DNA from: Shewanella sp. KT0246
Lineage (GTDB): Bacteria; Pseudomonadota; Gammaproteobacteria; Enterobacterales; Shewanellaceae
Direction: 5' to 3'
DNA: 64,000 nt
Assembly: GCF_019654955.1 (NCBI RefSeq)
Contig: NZ_BPEV01000012.1
Coordinates: 57,220 to 121,219 of the forward strand
Shown here: in pieces, positions 35,073 through 44,042 of the stretch
Layout of the letters: each line of letters starts with the position of its first letter
How positions within the stretch are numbered: position 1 is the stretch's first letter
Translations under genes and position numbers: made by a program
Notes under the pieces: generated by a model
Told to the model about the DNA's origin: nothing
Databases searched by the model: none
Seen by the model: only the letters and a program-made list of their open reading frames with translations

Positions 35073-37748
35073 CTAGAACTTAACTTCACCTTCAACAAAC
35101 CATTCACGTCCGCGAGCGTTGTATACGCCACGAGGGTAGTGAGGCCATGATGTGTTGGTTGGATCAAAGTTAGGACCTACGTCAAATAGGTTGACGATAC
35201 CAGCAGTTAACTTCATGTTATCAGTGAAGTTATATGCTGATGTTAGATTCCACTTAGTTTGTGATGCGACTTCTAAATCTTCTTCATCAAAAGCTTCATC
35301 ATCAATGAATGAGCTGTAAGACACACCATGCATACGTGCAGTATGGTAAGCACCTAGCGTGGTTTCAAAGTCATTAATGAAGTAGGTGAAGATCATGTTG
35401 GCACGGTACTGAGGTAATCCGCCATCTTCAATGTCGTCATCAACATCTGAAGTTGGGTTTAATTGACCTTCAGATAACAAAATGTAAGTACCATTAAAGT
35501 TAACTCGCAATTCACCCATGTCATTGAAGTCCCAGCTGTAACCAGCTGTTAAATCAATACCACGAACTTTTTGATACGCTAAGTTTTGCGCTACAGTGTT
35601 GATGTGAGTAATCGTGCCACTTGCATCACGAGTAATCATATCTTCATAGGTATCGTATTCTTGTGCGGCAGTTGAAGCGCTGATATCGCTTACCATGTCG
35701 TCAAGTTTCCATTCCCATAAATCAATCGATGCTTCTAAGCTATCGCCACCCCATACAGCACCGATGTTTGCTGTGTAGCCGGTTTCAGCTTCAAGCTCTT
35801 TGTTAGCGCCCGTTGTAGTATCAATGTGTAATTCGTTACAGATTTCATTGATGGTTGGATCTGGGTTGGTAACACCAGGTTGGCCACCCATTGCTTGACA
35901 CTGTTTAAAGTCGATAACTTGAGTGAAGCCGTTGGTTGCATCGCCGTATACGCGGTGCATATCTGGGGCACGGAATACGCTGCTCCAAGAACCACGAACT
36001 AATAACTCATCAACTGGACGGTATTCTACGGTCACTTGTGGTGATAAATTGCCACCAAAGTCGCTATAGTGGTCGTAACGAAGCGCTGCTGCGATCGTTA
36101 ATTCGTCCATTAATGGCACACTTAATTCTGCATAAGTTGCCCAGAAATCACGTTCGCCCGCACCAGATGAACCGCCTGTTGTTAGCACTGAACCATTTTG
36201 GGTTTCTGAATCAGATTCTGTTTCATAATCTTGTTCTGTGTATTCAGCACCAAATGCAAACATGGCATCGCCATCTGGCATTTCAAACGCCATACCGGTA
36301 ATGTTTGCTTGAATGTTCTTTTGAGTAGACTGAGCTCGTTCAAATGGAGAGTAAGACGCTGCTTCAACATCTTCTTCAGACATATTTTCAAGTAATGAAT
36401 TACCGTTTTCACCTGCAGTGATGTAATCGAACATGCCACCAACAGTGGCAAAACCGCTGCGGTAAACATCGACGTTGGTACGGCCGTAGTTTACAGACAT
36501 ATCCCAGTCGTACTCATCAGCTAAAACGCCTTGTAAGCCTGCTGAGAAGAAGTAGTTATTGGTGTTCGTTTCGCCACTACGGTTATCAAATTCGTGTAGA
36601 CGACGAACATAGTAGTAATCGCCATCAGTGGCATTAGCGAAGTCACCACCAAGCCCGGTAGATTTGTTGAATGTCTTGCTCATCAAATCGCCGTAACTCA
36701 CGGTTAAGTCATCACCTGAAACATTGATATCGTAATCATCAATAGCCATTGGTTCAAAATTGGTGGTTGATTTAGCATTAGCAAAATCAAGACGACCTAA
36801 GAAAGTGATATCGTCAGCTAGTTCATAGTTGAAGTTGGTCGTACTGATAAAGCGGTAGCTTTCAGGTTCTAAGTCACGCCATTCTGAACGGTCAAAACCA
36901 CAAATACTGCGGGCATCGTCCCAGAAGAATCCGCCATCAGTACATTCTTGTGGTGACAGCGAACGAGCACCAGTTCCTGTACCCGCAATACGAGCACCAT
37001 AAGAGCTGTATTGTGAGTAATCACTGTGAGGGACTTTATCTGTATGTAGTCCGAAGTTTTCACGATCTGTGGCTTGTAATGCTTCATTACTGCTGAATTC
37101 AATGAAAGTTGATACGTTGCCTTTTTCGTTTGAAGAACCTAATGAAAGTGCGATACGGTCATTCATTCCGCCGCCTTCCATGGTGTCGCCATGACGGTAT
37201 TTAAGGGCTACGCCGTCAAAATCTTTTTTCAAGATGATGTTGATAACACCACCAACTGCATCAGCACCGTAAATAGCTGAACCACCCGATTGCAGAACTT
37301 CAATACGTTCAACCGCTTCCATTGGAAGGTTGGCAGTATCAACAAAGTTATCCGTTCCGCCGGCAGGTTTTGGGTACTGGTTTAAACGCTTACCATCAAT
37401 AAGCGTTAATGTACGGCTTGCTCCAGCGTTACGTAAACTGATTGAAGATGCTGCAGGGGTAAAACCATGGACTTCTTGTGTCGTCATCGCACCAGTAGTT
37501 GATGTGAGGTTTTGTAGTGCATCTTGAATTGTCGTGAAACCTTGTTTAGCCATGTCGTCAGCACTAAGTACAGTAACAGGGGTGGCGGTTTCTAGATCGG
37601 TACGTTTAATACGTGAACCGGTAATTTGAATTCGTTCTACATCAGCACCTTCTTCTGCAAGTACTACTGGCGAACTTAGGGCTGCGGTAAACGCACCACC
37701 TACCAATGCAATGCGAATTGCGCTGGCCAATCTTGAATTAAGCTGCAT
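35073..37748 (-). CDS. TonB-dependent outer-membrane receptor
   Basis: An 891-residue receptor with a signal peptide (about 1-31), a TonB-box-like segment ERIQITGSRIKR, the plug domain (DMAKQGFTTIQDALQNL to GSAIYGADAVGGVINIILKK, about 60-185) and a C-terminal barrel ending FVEGEVKF. The RIKRTDLETATPV start is typical of the large Shewanella/Xanthomonas class that takes up complex organic substrates; no siderophore marker is visible. It has its own terminator. AAGGAAGAG precedes the ATG. The substrate is unknown. Confidence 0.92.
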   Translation of the reverse strand: MQLNSRLASAIRIALVGGAFTAALSSPVVLAEEGADVERIQITGSRIKRTDLETATPVTVLSADDMAKQGFTTIQDALQNLTSTTGAMTTQEVHGFTPAASSISLRNAGASRTLTLIDGKRLNQYPKPAGGTDNFVDTANLPMEAVERIEVLQSGGSAIYGADAVGGVINIILKKDFDGVALKYRHGDTMEGGGMNDRIALSLGSSNEKGNVSTFIEFSSNEALQATDRENFGLHTDKVPHSDYSQYSSYGARIAGTGTGARSLSPQECTDGGFFWDDARSICGFDRSEWRDLEPESYRFISTTNFNYELADDITFLGRLDFANAKSTTNFEPMAIDDYDINVSGDDLTVSYGDLMSKTFNKSTGLGGDFANATDGDYYYVRRLHEFDNRSGETNTNNYFFSAGLQGVLADEYDWDMSVNYGRTNVDVYRSGFATVGGMFDYITAGENGNSLLENMSEEDVEAASYSPFERAQSTQKNIQANITGMAFEMPDGDAMFAFGAEYTEQDYETESDSETQNGSVLTTGGSSGAGERDFWATYAELSVPLMDELTIAAALRYDHYSDFGGNLSPQVTVEYRPVDELLVRGSWSSVFRAPDMHRVYGDATNGFTQVIDFKQCQAMGGQPGVTNPDPTINEICNELHIDTTTGANKELEAETGYTANIGAVWGGDSLEASIDLWEWKLDDMVSDISASTAAQEYDTYEDMITRDASGTITHINTVAQNLAYQKVRGIDLTAGYSWDFNDMGELRVNFNGTYILLSEGQLNPTSDVDDDIEDGGLPQYRANMIFTYFINDFETTLGAYHTARMHGVSYSSFIDDEAFDEEDLEVASQTKWNLTSAYNFTDNMKLTAGIVNLFDVGPNFDPTNTSWPHYPRGVYNARGREWFVEGEVKF

Positions 37749-38250
37749 CTCATCTCTTCCTTATCACTTTTATTGTAACCGCGTTTTTATTTAGTAAATC
37801 TCATTGCTAACTTGTAAATCTGGTTAACAAGAGTTTGCGGGAGGTGGATAAAACCATACTTATTCAACATAAACAACGGACTGTTTACATGTTGATTTTG
37901 TTGATTTTGTTACAGCTTAGTTGGTTGAATGTAATCCTGATTTAACAGTTTGTTCTGGGATCTAATTTGTTTGTGGAAAGGAGAGGTCTAGATCAAATAA
38001 ATTGATGGATTTTTAGCTCGATTAGACTTTGATGTGTGTGTTTTTAGTGTTGAGGTTGTTAATGATTTGAGTGTTTGCAGGCTGGGGAGTGATTTGCTTG
38101 AAATGTAAAATGTTACAGAGTGCATCATTTTTACAATGAAGATTTAATGTTGCGTAATTGGATTTGTGAGGTTAATCACTATTTAACATTTACTCTGTTC
38201 TCTGTAATGCCTAGCTTTGGAAGGGATGTTGACGAGTTTGGATAGCATTT
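37749..38250. other. Long gene-free promoter region of the TonB receptor
   Basis: No gene was found. The region is T- and G-rich on the plus strand. TAAACA-ACGGAC-TGTTTA at 37870-37887 is an inverted repeat about 125 bp upstream of the receptor start and could be an operator; GTTGATTTT is directly repeated next to it. Confidence 0.5.
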
Positions 38251-38253
38251 AAA

Positions 38254-38284
38254 TGTTAAAAAAGCCCTTAATGGGCTCTTTTAA
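38254..38284 (-). terminator. Terminator of the methyltransferase gene
   Basis: On the minus strand, AGCCC pairs with GGGCT around ATTAA and a T-run follows. Confidence 0.8.
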
Positions 38285-38306
38285 ATATTAACAAGTTAAA
38301 GAATGT

Positions 38307-39383
38307 TCACGACGGTTTTATTTTACAACGCAGTAATGTGTGGCCTAAACCAATATTATCGACATCTTCATCGACATAAAGTCCAGCTTCACTGATCATC
38401 TTTAACATATCTTTACTGTGGTACATTCTACTGTAGCCATTGGCAATAGCGGTAAAATAAAGCGATGTGGCATTAACGCAGTAAGCACCAGCTTCATACG
38501 GTTGTCTGTCCCAGTATGTTTCTAATATGCACAGTTCACTGCAGGGGGTCATTGCTGCCACTGTTCGTTTTAAAATAGTGACGATTTGTTGTTTTGAGAA
38601 ACAATCCAGAAATTGGCTCATCCAATACAAATCAGCGCCTTGGCAAAACGGTTTGTTTTCATCTAGTAAGTCTGTTTCGAAAGGGAGTACTCGTTCTGCA
38701 ACATTATTATTGCGCGCATTTTCCATCGCAACTGCTAACTGCCCTGGTAAATCCATGATGGTGATGTTGACGTTAGGATCATAACTTGTACAAGCAAAAG
38801 CCCATTTACCCGTATTGCCGCCAACATCCACGATATGCTGTGGTTTAGATTTAAAAATCATTGGCAAGAGGCTGTCAAAAGCATGATCGGAATAATAATG
38901 ATCAAACTCGAACCAACTTTGTTTAGTTTGTTCTGGCAGTTGGCTTAAACCAGGGTAAATGGTCTCCCAATCACCTAAGTGTTTCAGACCTGCTGCATTG
39001 CCTTGCTTAAGTGATGCTTCAAGTTCAAATAAGCCTTGATAACAAACATCATGGATGAAGTTTAGGTTTTTAGATGCCATGTCATCATGCAGTAGAAAGT
39101 GACCAGTTTTATCCAAACGATAATGGTCATCTTTACACCAAAATAATCCCATACTCAGGCCCATATCCAGTAATACGTGAATCGCATATTCTGACAGGTC
39201 ATTGTTTTCGGTGAGCTGTACCAATGTAATGCCATTTTCACCGGTGTCATCAACTTGTTTGAGTATGTCAAATTGGCTAAGGCAGCGAGCGACTTGGAAG
39301 CTGACTGGTGCAAAGGCAATTTTTTGTGCTTCAAATTTTGCATCGAAAGCGGATATTTTTTTAGGTGATTGGTAAAAAGACAT
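38307..39383 (-). CDS. O-methyltransferase-like SAM-dependent methyltransferase
   Basis: A 358-residue protein. The N-terminal half (about 20-110) looks like a winged-helix dimerisation domain, as in plant-type O-methyltransferases, and the C-terminal half has the SAM motif HIVDVGGNTGKWAF followed by ITIMDLPGQLAVA. The segment ADLYWMSQFLDCFS resembles motif IV. The substrate is unknown. A TTG at 39395 is an alternative start; ATG at 39383 is chosen. The TonB receptor gene lies downstream on the same strand but is separated by a terminator and a long gap. Confidence 0.78.
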   Translation of the reverse strand: MSFYQSPKKISAFDAKFEAQKIAFAPVSFQVARCLSQFDILKQVDDTGENGITLVQLTENNDLSEYAIHVLLDMGLSMGLFWCKDDHYRLDKTGHFLLHDDMASKNLNFIHDVCYQGLFELEASLKQGNAAGLKHLGDWETIYPGLSQLPEQTKQSWFEFDHYYSDHAFDSLLPMIFKSKPQHIVDVGGNTGKWAFACTSYDPNVNITIMDLPGQLAVAMENARNNNVAERVLPFETDLLDENKPFCQGADLYWMSQFLDCFSKQQIVTILKRTVAAMTPCSELCILETYWDRQPYEAGAYCVNATSLYFTAIANGYSRMYHSKDMLKMISEAGLYVDEDVDNIGLGHTLLRCKIKPS

Positions 39384-39533
39384 AAAATGAGTCAATTTCT
39401 TGGAGTGGAGTTAAAAGTATGCGGATGTTAACAAACGTAATGACATAAGAATTTGATCTAGCTCTATTCCTGATTGAAATAGATGATGTAGCGATGTATC
39501 TATGGAGCCATAGTTATTTTCAATGGATATAAA

Positions 39534-40067
39534 ATGATTAATACAGAGCGTTTAACGCTTAGAGAATTCACTTTGGACGACGGTGAATTCATTTATCAAC
39601 TAATGAACTCACCTTTATATATTGAGTTTATTGGCGATCGCGGTATTAAGACATTAGAAGATGCACAGGCATTTTTATCAACCAATCTTATTCGAAGTTA
39701 TGAGATTAATGGTTATGGGCTATTTGCCGTTATTCGAAATCAAGATGAATGCGTAATTGGCATGAGTGGCTTAGTAAATCGGGAAGGACTGCCTTATACC
39801 GATATAGGTTTTGGCTTTTTACCTCAATATATGGGAAAAGGGTATGCCTATGAGTCTGCAAAAGCTGTGATGGATTATGCTAGTGGTACCTTAGGCATAG
39901 CACCGATTTTAGGTATAACCAGTTTGGAAAATACTGCTTCAATTAGTTTACTTAATAAACTCGGTTTAGTGCATCAACAACGGATTTTATGGGGAGAAGA
40001 GCAGGAATTAATTTTAATGCTCAGCACCGAAGAGATTAGCTCTAGTCTTACTCTTGCAATGAGTTAA
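39534..40067 (+). CDS. GNAT acetyltransferase (RimJ/RimL-like)
   Basis: A 177-residue N-acetyltransferase. It begins TERLTLREFTLDDGEFIYQLMNSP, the usual RimJ/RimL opening. The acetyl-CoA loop is at about 103-113 (FLPQYMGKGYAYESA), and ENTASISLLNKLGLV is the conserved closing segment. The substrate could be a protein N-terminus or a small amine. It converges with cysK across a bidirectional terminator. Confidence 0.85.
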   Translation: MINTERLTLREFTLDDGEFIYQLMNSPLYIEFIGDRGIKTLEDAQAFLSTNLIRSYEINGYGLFAVIRNQDECVIGMSGLVNREGLPYTDIGFGFLPQYMGKGYAYESAKAVMDYASGTLGIAPILGITSLENTASISLLNKLGLVHQQRILWGEEQELILMLSTEEISSSLTLAMS

Positions 40068-40106
40068 ACTCATTGCATGATTTCAGTGAATCCTCACCTT
40101 GAGACA

Positions 40107-40137
40107 TAAAAAAACCAGCATTTGCTGGTTTTTTGAT
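40107..40137. terminator. Bidirectional terminator between GNAT gene and cysK
   Basis: AAAAAAACCAGCA and TGCTGGTTTTTT form a stem with T-tracts on both strands. Confidence 0.9.
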
Positions 40138-40163
40138 TTACTGCTAACTATTTCAATAAATGA

Positions 40164-41129
40164 TTATTGAACGTTTTCGCTGTCACCAAATGCACCTGCG
40201 AATAGTGCTGATGATAAGTAACGCTCAGCGGCAGAAGGAAGAATAACAACGATATTCTTGCCTGCAAATTCTGGCTTTTCTGCAATACGGTTTGCGGCTA
40301 CAACGGCTGCGCCAGAAGAAATACCTACTAGGATACCTTCTTCTTCCATTAAACGACGTGCCATTTCAATAGCGTCGTCATTGCTAACGGCTTCAACAAG
40401 GTCAACCATATCTAAATCTAAGTTGCCAGGGATAAAACCTGCGCCAATACCTTGAATTTTATGTGGTCCAGGAGTTAAGTCTTGACCTGCTTTTGCTTGC
40501 GCGATAACAGGTGAGTCAACTGGCTCTACTGCAATAGATACAAGGTCTTTGTTTTTGCTTTTTAAGTAACGGCTAACACCCGTAATCGTACCACCAGTAC
40601 CAACACCAGCTACAAATGCTGCAACTTCACCATCAGTATCATTCCAGATTTCTGGACCTGTTGTCTTTTCATGAATTTCAGGGTTAGCTGGGTTGCTGAA
40701 TTGGCCTAAAATAAGGTACTTAGCAGGATCAGATTGGCGAATTTCTTCAGCTTTATCAATCGCACCTTTCATTCCTTTGGCGCCTTCTGTTAGCACTAGA
40801 TTAGCACCTAAAGCTTTAAGCAATTTACGGCGCTCAAGGCTCATAGTATTTGGCATAGTTAGGGTTAATTTGTAACCGCGAGCAGCTGCAACATATGCAA
40901 GTGCAATACCTGTATTACCTGAAGTTGGCTCTACAAGCTCTACTTCTTTAGTTAGAGTGCCTTTCTTTTCAGCATCCCAAATCATGTTTGCGCCAATACG
41001 GCACTTAACACTAAAACTTGGATTACGTGCTTCAACTTTGGCTAACACTTTACCATTGCTTACTCGATTAAGGCGCACTAGTGGGGTATTACCTAGCGTA
41101 TATGAATTGTCTTCGTAAATGTTGCTCAT
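40164..41129 (-). CDS. cysK: Cysteine synthase A (O-acetylserine sulfhydrylase)
   Basis: CysK (321 aa) makes L-cysteine from O-acetylserine and sulfide. The pyridoxal-phosphate lysine is Lys42 in [19 protein letters not shown], the same position as in E. coli counting the initiator Met. The substrate loop TSGNTG and the phosphate-binding GTGGTITG are present. The upstream region holds two palindromes. CysZ, the sulfate uptake protein, lies about 6 kb away, so two sulfur-assimilation genes and metA occur in the window. Confidence 0.97.
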   Translation of the reverse strand: MSNIYEDNSYTLGNTPLVRLNRVSNGKVLAKVEARNPSFSVKCRIGANMIWDAEKKGTLTKEVELVEPTSGNTGIALAYVAAARGYKLTLTMPNTMSLERRKLLKALGANLVLTEGAKGMKGAIDKAEEIRQSDPAKYLILGQFSNPANPEIHEKTTGPEIWNDTDGEVAAFVAGVGTGGTITGVSRYLKSKNKDLVSIAVEPVDSPVIAQAKAGQDLTPGPHKIQGIGAGFIPGNLDLDMVDLVEAVSNDDAIEMARRLMEEEGILVGISSGAAVVAANRIAEKPEFAGKNIVVILPSAAERYLSSALFAGAFGDSENVQ

Positions 41130-41247
41130 GGTTTGCTCCTATGTTGGCATTGTCTAATGATAATCGGTTTAGGGGGCTTTAACAGTGATACTTTGTTATT
41201 CGTTATTCCTTTTAGTTATTAAAGTTAACTCAATTATAATAATAAAG

Positions 41248-41310
41248 CATCTTCTTATATAACAAGATGTTAGTTAAGCACGCTAATAGGTTGTTGATGG
41301 TCTGACCATC
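41248..41310. promoter_or_regulatory. Two palindromes upstream of cysK
   Basis: In the divergent interval between cysK and the ketosynthase gene, CATCTT-C-TTATATAA-C-AAGATG (41248-41269) is a 22-bp near-perfect palindrome with one mismatched pair. GATGGTC-T-GACCATC (41296-41310) is a second, perfect one. Either could bind a regulator acting on one or both genes. CysB sites are too degenerate to recognise by eye. Confidence 0.4.
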
Positions 41311-41490
41311 GTTAAATCAACATTTAGTGCTTAATGAATAGCAAAGATAGTAATAGACTGAGATTACAGAAACGCAATTTATCCTTCTTTAATGGGCGAG
41401 TTATAAACCTGTATAACCGTTTCCAAGATTAAGCATTGTAAATTTACGATAAATTGCTGTATTCACCAATATAGATATGGCAGACATAAT

Positions 41491-42612
41491 ATGAATAAAG
41501 TGGTTATCTCAGGTAGTGGTTTATATACACCGCCGCACAGTGTCAGTAATGATGAGTTAGTTGAAAGTTTTAATACTTATGTTGACCAGTTTAATCGACA
41601 AAACCAAGTAGCAATTGATGCGGGCGACGTCATGCCTTTATCGCACTCATCTTCTGAATTCATTGAAAAAGCATCAGGCATTAAAAGTCGTTATGTGATG
41701 GTTAAAGATGGCATATTAGATCCAAATATTATGATGCCGCTTATTGAAGATAGACCATCAGATTCGTTATCGATGCAAGCTGAAATTGGCATTGAAGCGG
41801 CTAAACAAGCGCTGAATCAAGCGCAGCTGAGCGCTGAAAATATCGATTTAGTCATTGTTGCCTGTGCTTATACTCAACGTTCATATCCAGCAATCGCCAT
41901 TGAAATTCAACAAGCGATGGGCACCAAAGGATTTGCTTATGACATGCTGGTGGCCTGTTCATCAGCGACGTTTGCCATAGTGAATGCGGTTAATGCAGTT
42001 CAATCAGGAACGGCATCAAGAGTGTTAGTGATTAACCCTGAAATATGTTCGCCACAAGTGAATTACCGTGACCGTGACAGCCATTTTATTTTTGGTGATG
42101 TAGCGACAGCAGTTGTGGTGGAAAAAGCCTCATTAGCCCAATCCGAACACGCCTTTAATGTGCTTTCAAGCCAGTGCTTTACAGATTACTCCAATAATAT
42201 TCGCAGTAACTTTGGTCATATTAATCGCTGCGATCCCGATACAGCAAACAGCAGTGACAAGTTGTTCCACCAACAAGGCCGAAAAGTATTCAAAGAGTTG
42301 CTGCCGATGATCTATCAACATTTAGATAAGCAGTTGGCAGAAGAACAGATACAAGCTAATGAATTTAAACGTTTATGGTTGCATCAAGCGAATATAAATA
42401 TGAATATGTTTGTAGTTCGTAAACTTCTCGGTGATAATGTTACAGAAGGTAAAGCTCCTGTAGTGTTAGATGAGTTTGCTAACACTGCGTCAGCCGGGTC
42501 GATTATTGCATTTCATAAATATAATCAAGATTTTAAAACCGGTGATTTAGGACTCCTGTGTTCATTTGGTGCTGGCTATTCTATTGGGAGCATCATTCTC
42601 GAAAAGACCTAA
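41491..42612 (+). CDS. Beta-ketoacyl-ACP synthase III-like protein
   Basis: A 373-residue thiolase-fold condensing enzyme, longer than housekeeping FabH (about 317). The Cys-His-Asn triad is complete: Cys156 (LVACSSAT), His298 (LWLHQANIN) and Asn331 (FANTASAGS). It may condense acyl units for a specialised lipid or signal, as DarB-like ketosynthases do, or prime fatty-acid synthesis. It is followed after 20 nt by a REC-REC-GGDEF regulator on the same strand, a pairing that suggests co-expression. Confidence 0.85.
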   Translation: MNKVVISGSGLYTPPHSVSNDELVESFNTYVDQFNRQNQVAIDAGDVMPLSHSSSEFIEKASGIKSRYVMVKDGILDPNIMMPLIEDRPSDSLSMQAEIGIEAAKQALNQAQLSAENIDLVIVACAYTQRSYPAIAIEIQQAMGTKGFAYDMLVACSSATFAIVNAVNAVQSGTASRVLVINPEICSPQVNYRDRDSHFIFGDVATAVVVEKASLAQSEHAFNVLSSQCFTDYSNNIRSNFGHINRCDPDTANSSDKLFHQQGRKVFKELLPMIYQHLDKQLAEEQIQANEFKRLWLHQANINMNMFVVRKLLGDNVTEGKAPVVLDEFANTASAGSIIAFHKYNQDFKTGDLGLLCSFGAGYSIGSIILEKT

Positions 42613-42632
42613 TAGTAAAATAGGTGAATTAA

Positions 42633-43865
42633 TTGCGAATTCTGATTGTTGAAGATAACGAAGCTGTATCTAAAGTCCTTCGGCATTTATTAATGCAAGA
42701 CTTGCATTGTGAAGTTGACATAGCAGCTGATGTGTCATCAGCTAATGCATTATTAGAACAGCATAAATACTTTGTCGTTGTAGCAGAATTAAATTTACCA
42801 GATGCTCCAGATGGTGAAATAGCCCAACTTGTATTGATGTCATATCAAACACCCTGCATTGTTTTATCCTCTAACCTTGACTCTCGTCAGCGTAAAAAAC
42901 TCCTTAAATTAGGCATTGCAGATTACGTTCTTAAAGAGAATCGTTTTAGCTATGAATATGTAGTTAAACTGGTGGCTCGTTTAGACCAAAATCAACATGT
43001 AAAAGTTCTAGTGGCTGATGATTCTGTTGTGAGTCGTAAGTTCGTTAAGGTTTTATTAGAACAACAGTTATTTACAGTGCTTGAAGCATGTGATGGCGCA
43101 GAAGCGATTCAGGTTTTAAATGAAACCCCTGATATTCAATTGCTGATTACTGATTACAACATGCCAAATGTTGATGGCTTCGAGTTAATTCTAAAAGTAC
43201 GCGAAAAGTTTAGCCGTGAAGATTTAGCCATTATTGGTCTATCAAACGATACGGACGAAAGTTTATCTGCTCGTTTTATCAAAAATGGTGCTAATGACTT
43301 TTTACAGAAACCATTTGTACATGAAGAGTTTCATTGCCGCGTATTAAATACCTTAGACTCGCTTGATATGCTGCGTAGTCTCTGGGAGCAAGCTAACCGA
43401 GATTACCTGACGAAAGCTTATACTCGCCGTTATTTTTTCAAGCAACATGAAAAAGATGTCAGTGAGGCAGGGCAATTAGCCTTAGGATTAATTGATATCG
43501 ATTTCTTCAAAAACGTCAATGATACCTATGGCCATGATGTGGGCGATCAGGTTTTATTTGAGTTTGCTAAGCGTTTGAAGAGTGCCTTTGGTCAGCACTT
43601 TACCGTTGCCCGTTTTGGTGGTGAAGAATTTGTGGTGGCATTTAAAGGCCTAGACGGCGAGCGCGCATTTACTGTGATGGATAAATTTAGGCAGCAACTT
43701 GCTGCGCAGCCATTTGCAACTGACGCTGGTGAATTAACCGTTAACTTTAGTTGCGGAATAGCGAGTGCTGAAAACACAGATATTAATCTAGATACCATAT
43801 TACATCGCGCTGATTTGGGGCTGTATGAAGCTAAAGAAGCTGGACGTAATCGGGTTATTTATTGA
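42633..43865 (+). CDS. Response regulator, REC-REC-GGDEF diguanylate cyclase
   Basis: A 410-residue PleD-like regulator. The first receiver domain (1-118) has Glu52 where the phosphorylated Asp is expected (VVVAELNLPD), so it cannot be phosphorylated normally. The second receiver (124-240) has Asp174 (LLITDYNMP) with DD at 129-130 and KP at 226-227 and looks functional. The GGDEF domain follows, with GLIDIDFFKNVNDTYGH and the active motif GGEEF (329-333); no RxxD inhibitory site is seen. TTG is the start, with AGGTGA 6 nt upstream. It likely links phosphorylation to cyclic-di-GMP synthesis. A terminator follows. Confidence 0.92.
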   Translation: MRILIVEDNEAVSKVLRHLLMQDLHCEVDIAADVSSANALLEQHKYFVVVAELNLPDAPDGEIAQLVLMSYQTPCIVLSSNLDSRQRKKLLKLGIADYVLKENRFSYEYVVKLVARLDQNQHVKVLVADDSVVSRKFVKVLLEQQLFTVLEACDGAEAIQVLNETPDIQLLITDYNMPNVDGFELILKVREKFSREDLAIIGLSNDTDESLSARFIKNGANDFLQKPFVHEEFHCRVLNTLDSLDMLRSLWEQANRDYLTKAYTRRYFFKQHEKDVSEAGQLALGLIDIDFFKNVNDTYGHDVGDQVLFEFAKRLKSAFGQHFTVARFGGEEFVVAFKGLDGERAFTVMDKFRQQLAAQPFATDAGELTVNFSCGIASAENTDINLDTILHRADLGLYEAKEAGRNRVIY

Positions 43866-43891
43866 TAGTTTTTATTTGAATAACACACATT

Positions 43892-43919
43892 AAAAAGGAC
43901 TGCTAAGCAGTCCTTTTTT
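43892..43919. terminator. Terminator after the REC-REC-GGDEF gene
   Basis: AAAAAGGACTGCT and AGCAGTCCTTTTT form a perfect stem with T-tracts on both strands; it may also serve the convergent gene. Confidence 0.9.
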
Positions 43920-44012
43920 ATTCACTGATATTTTAGCTTTTATTAGGTTCTTTAGCTTTTTAAAGCTGAGTAGATAAGCCGTGCTTAACACTTAATTTGT
44001 TGAGGTGAACAG

Positions 44013-44042
44013 CTAAACTAAAACTAAAACTAAAACTAAAAC
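44013..44042. repeat. TAAAAC hexanucleotide repeat
   Basis: Four exact copies of TAAAAC (44019-44042), preceded by a shortened CTAAAC. The tract abuts the TAG stop codon of the minus-strand gene. Confidence 0.85.
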
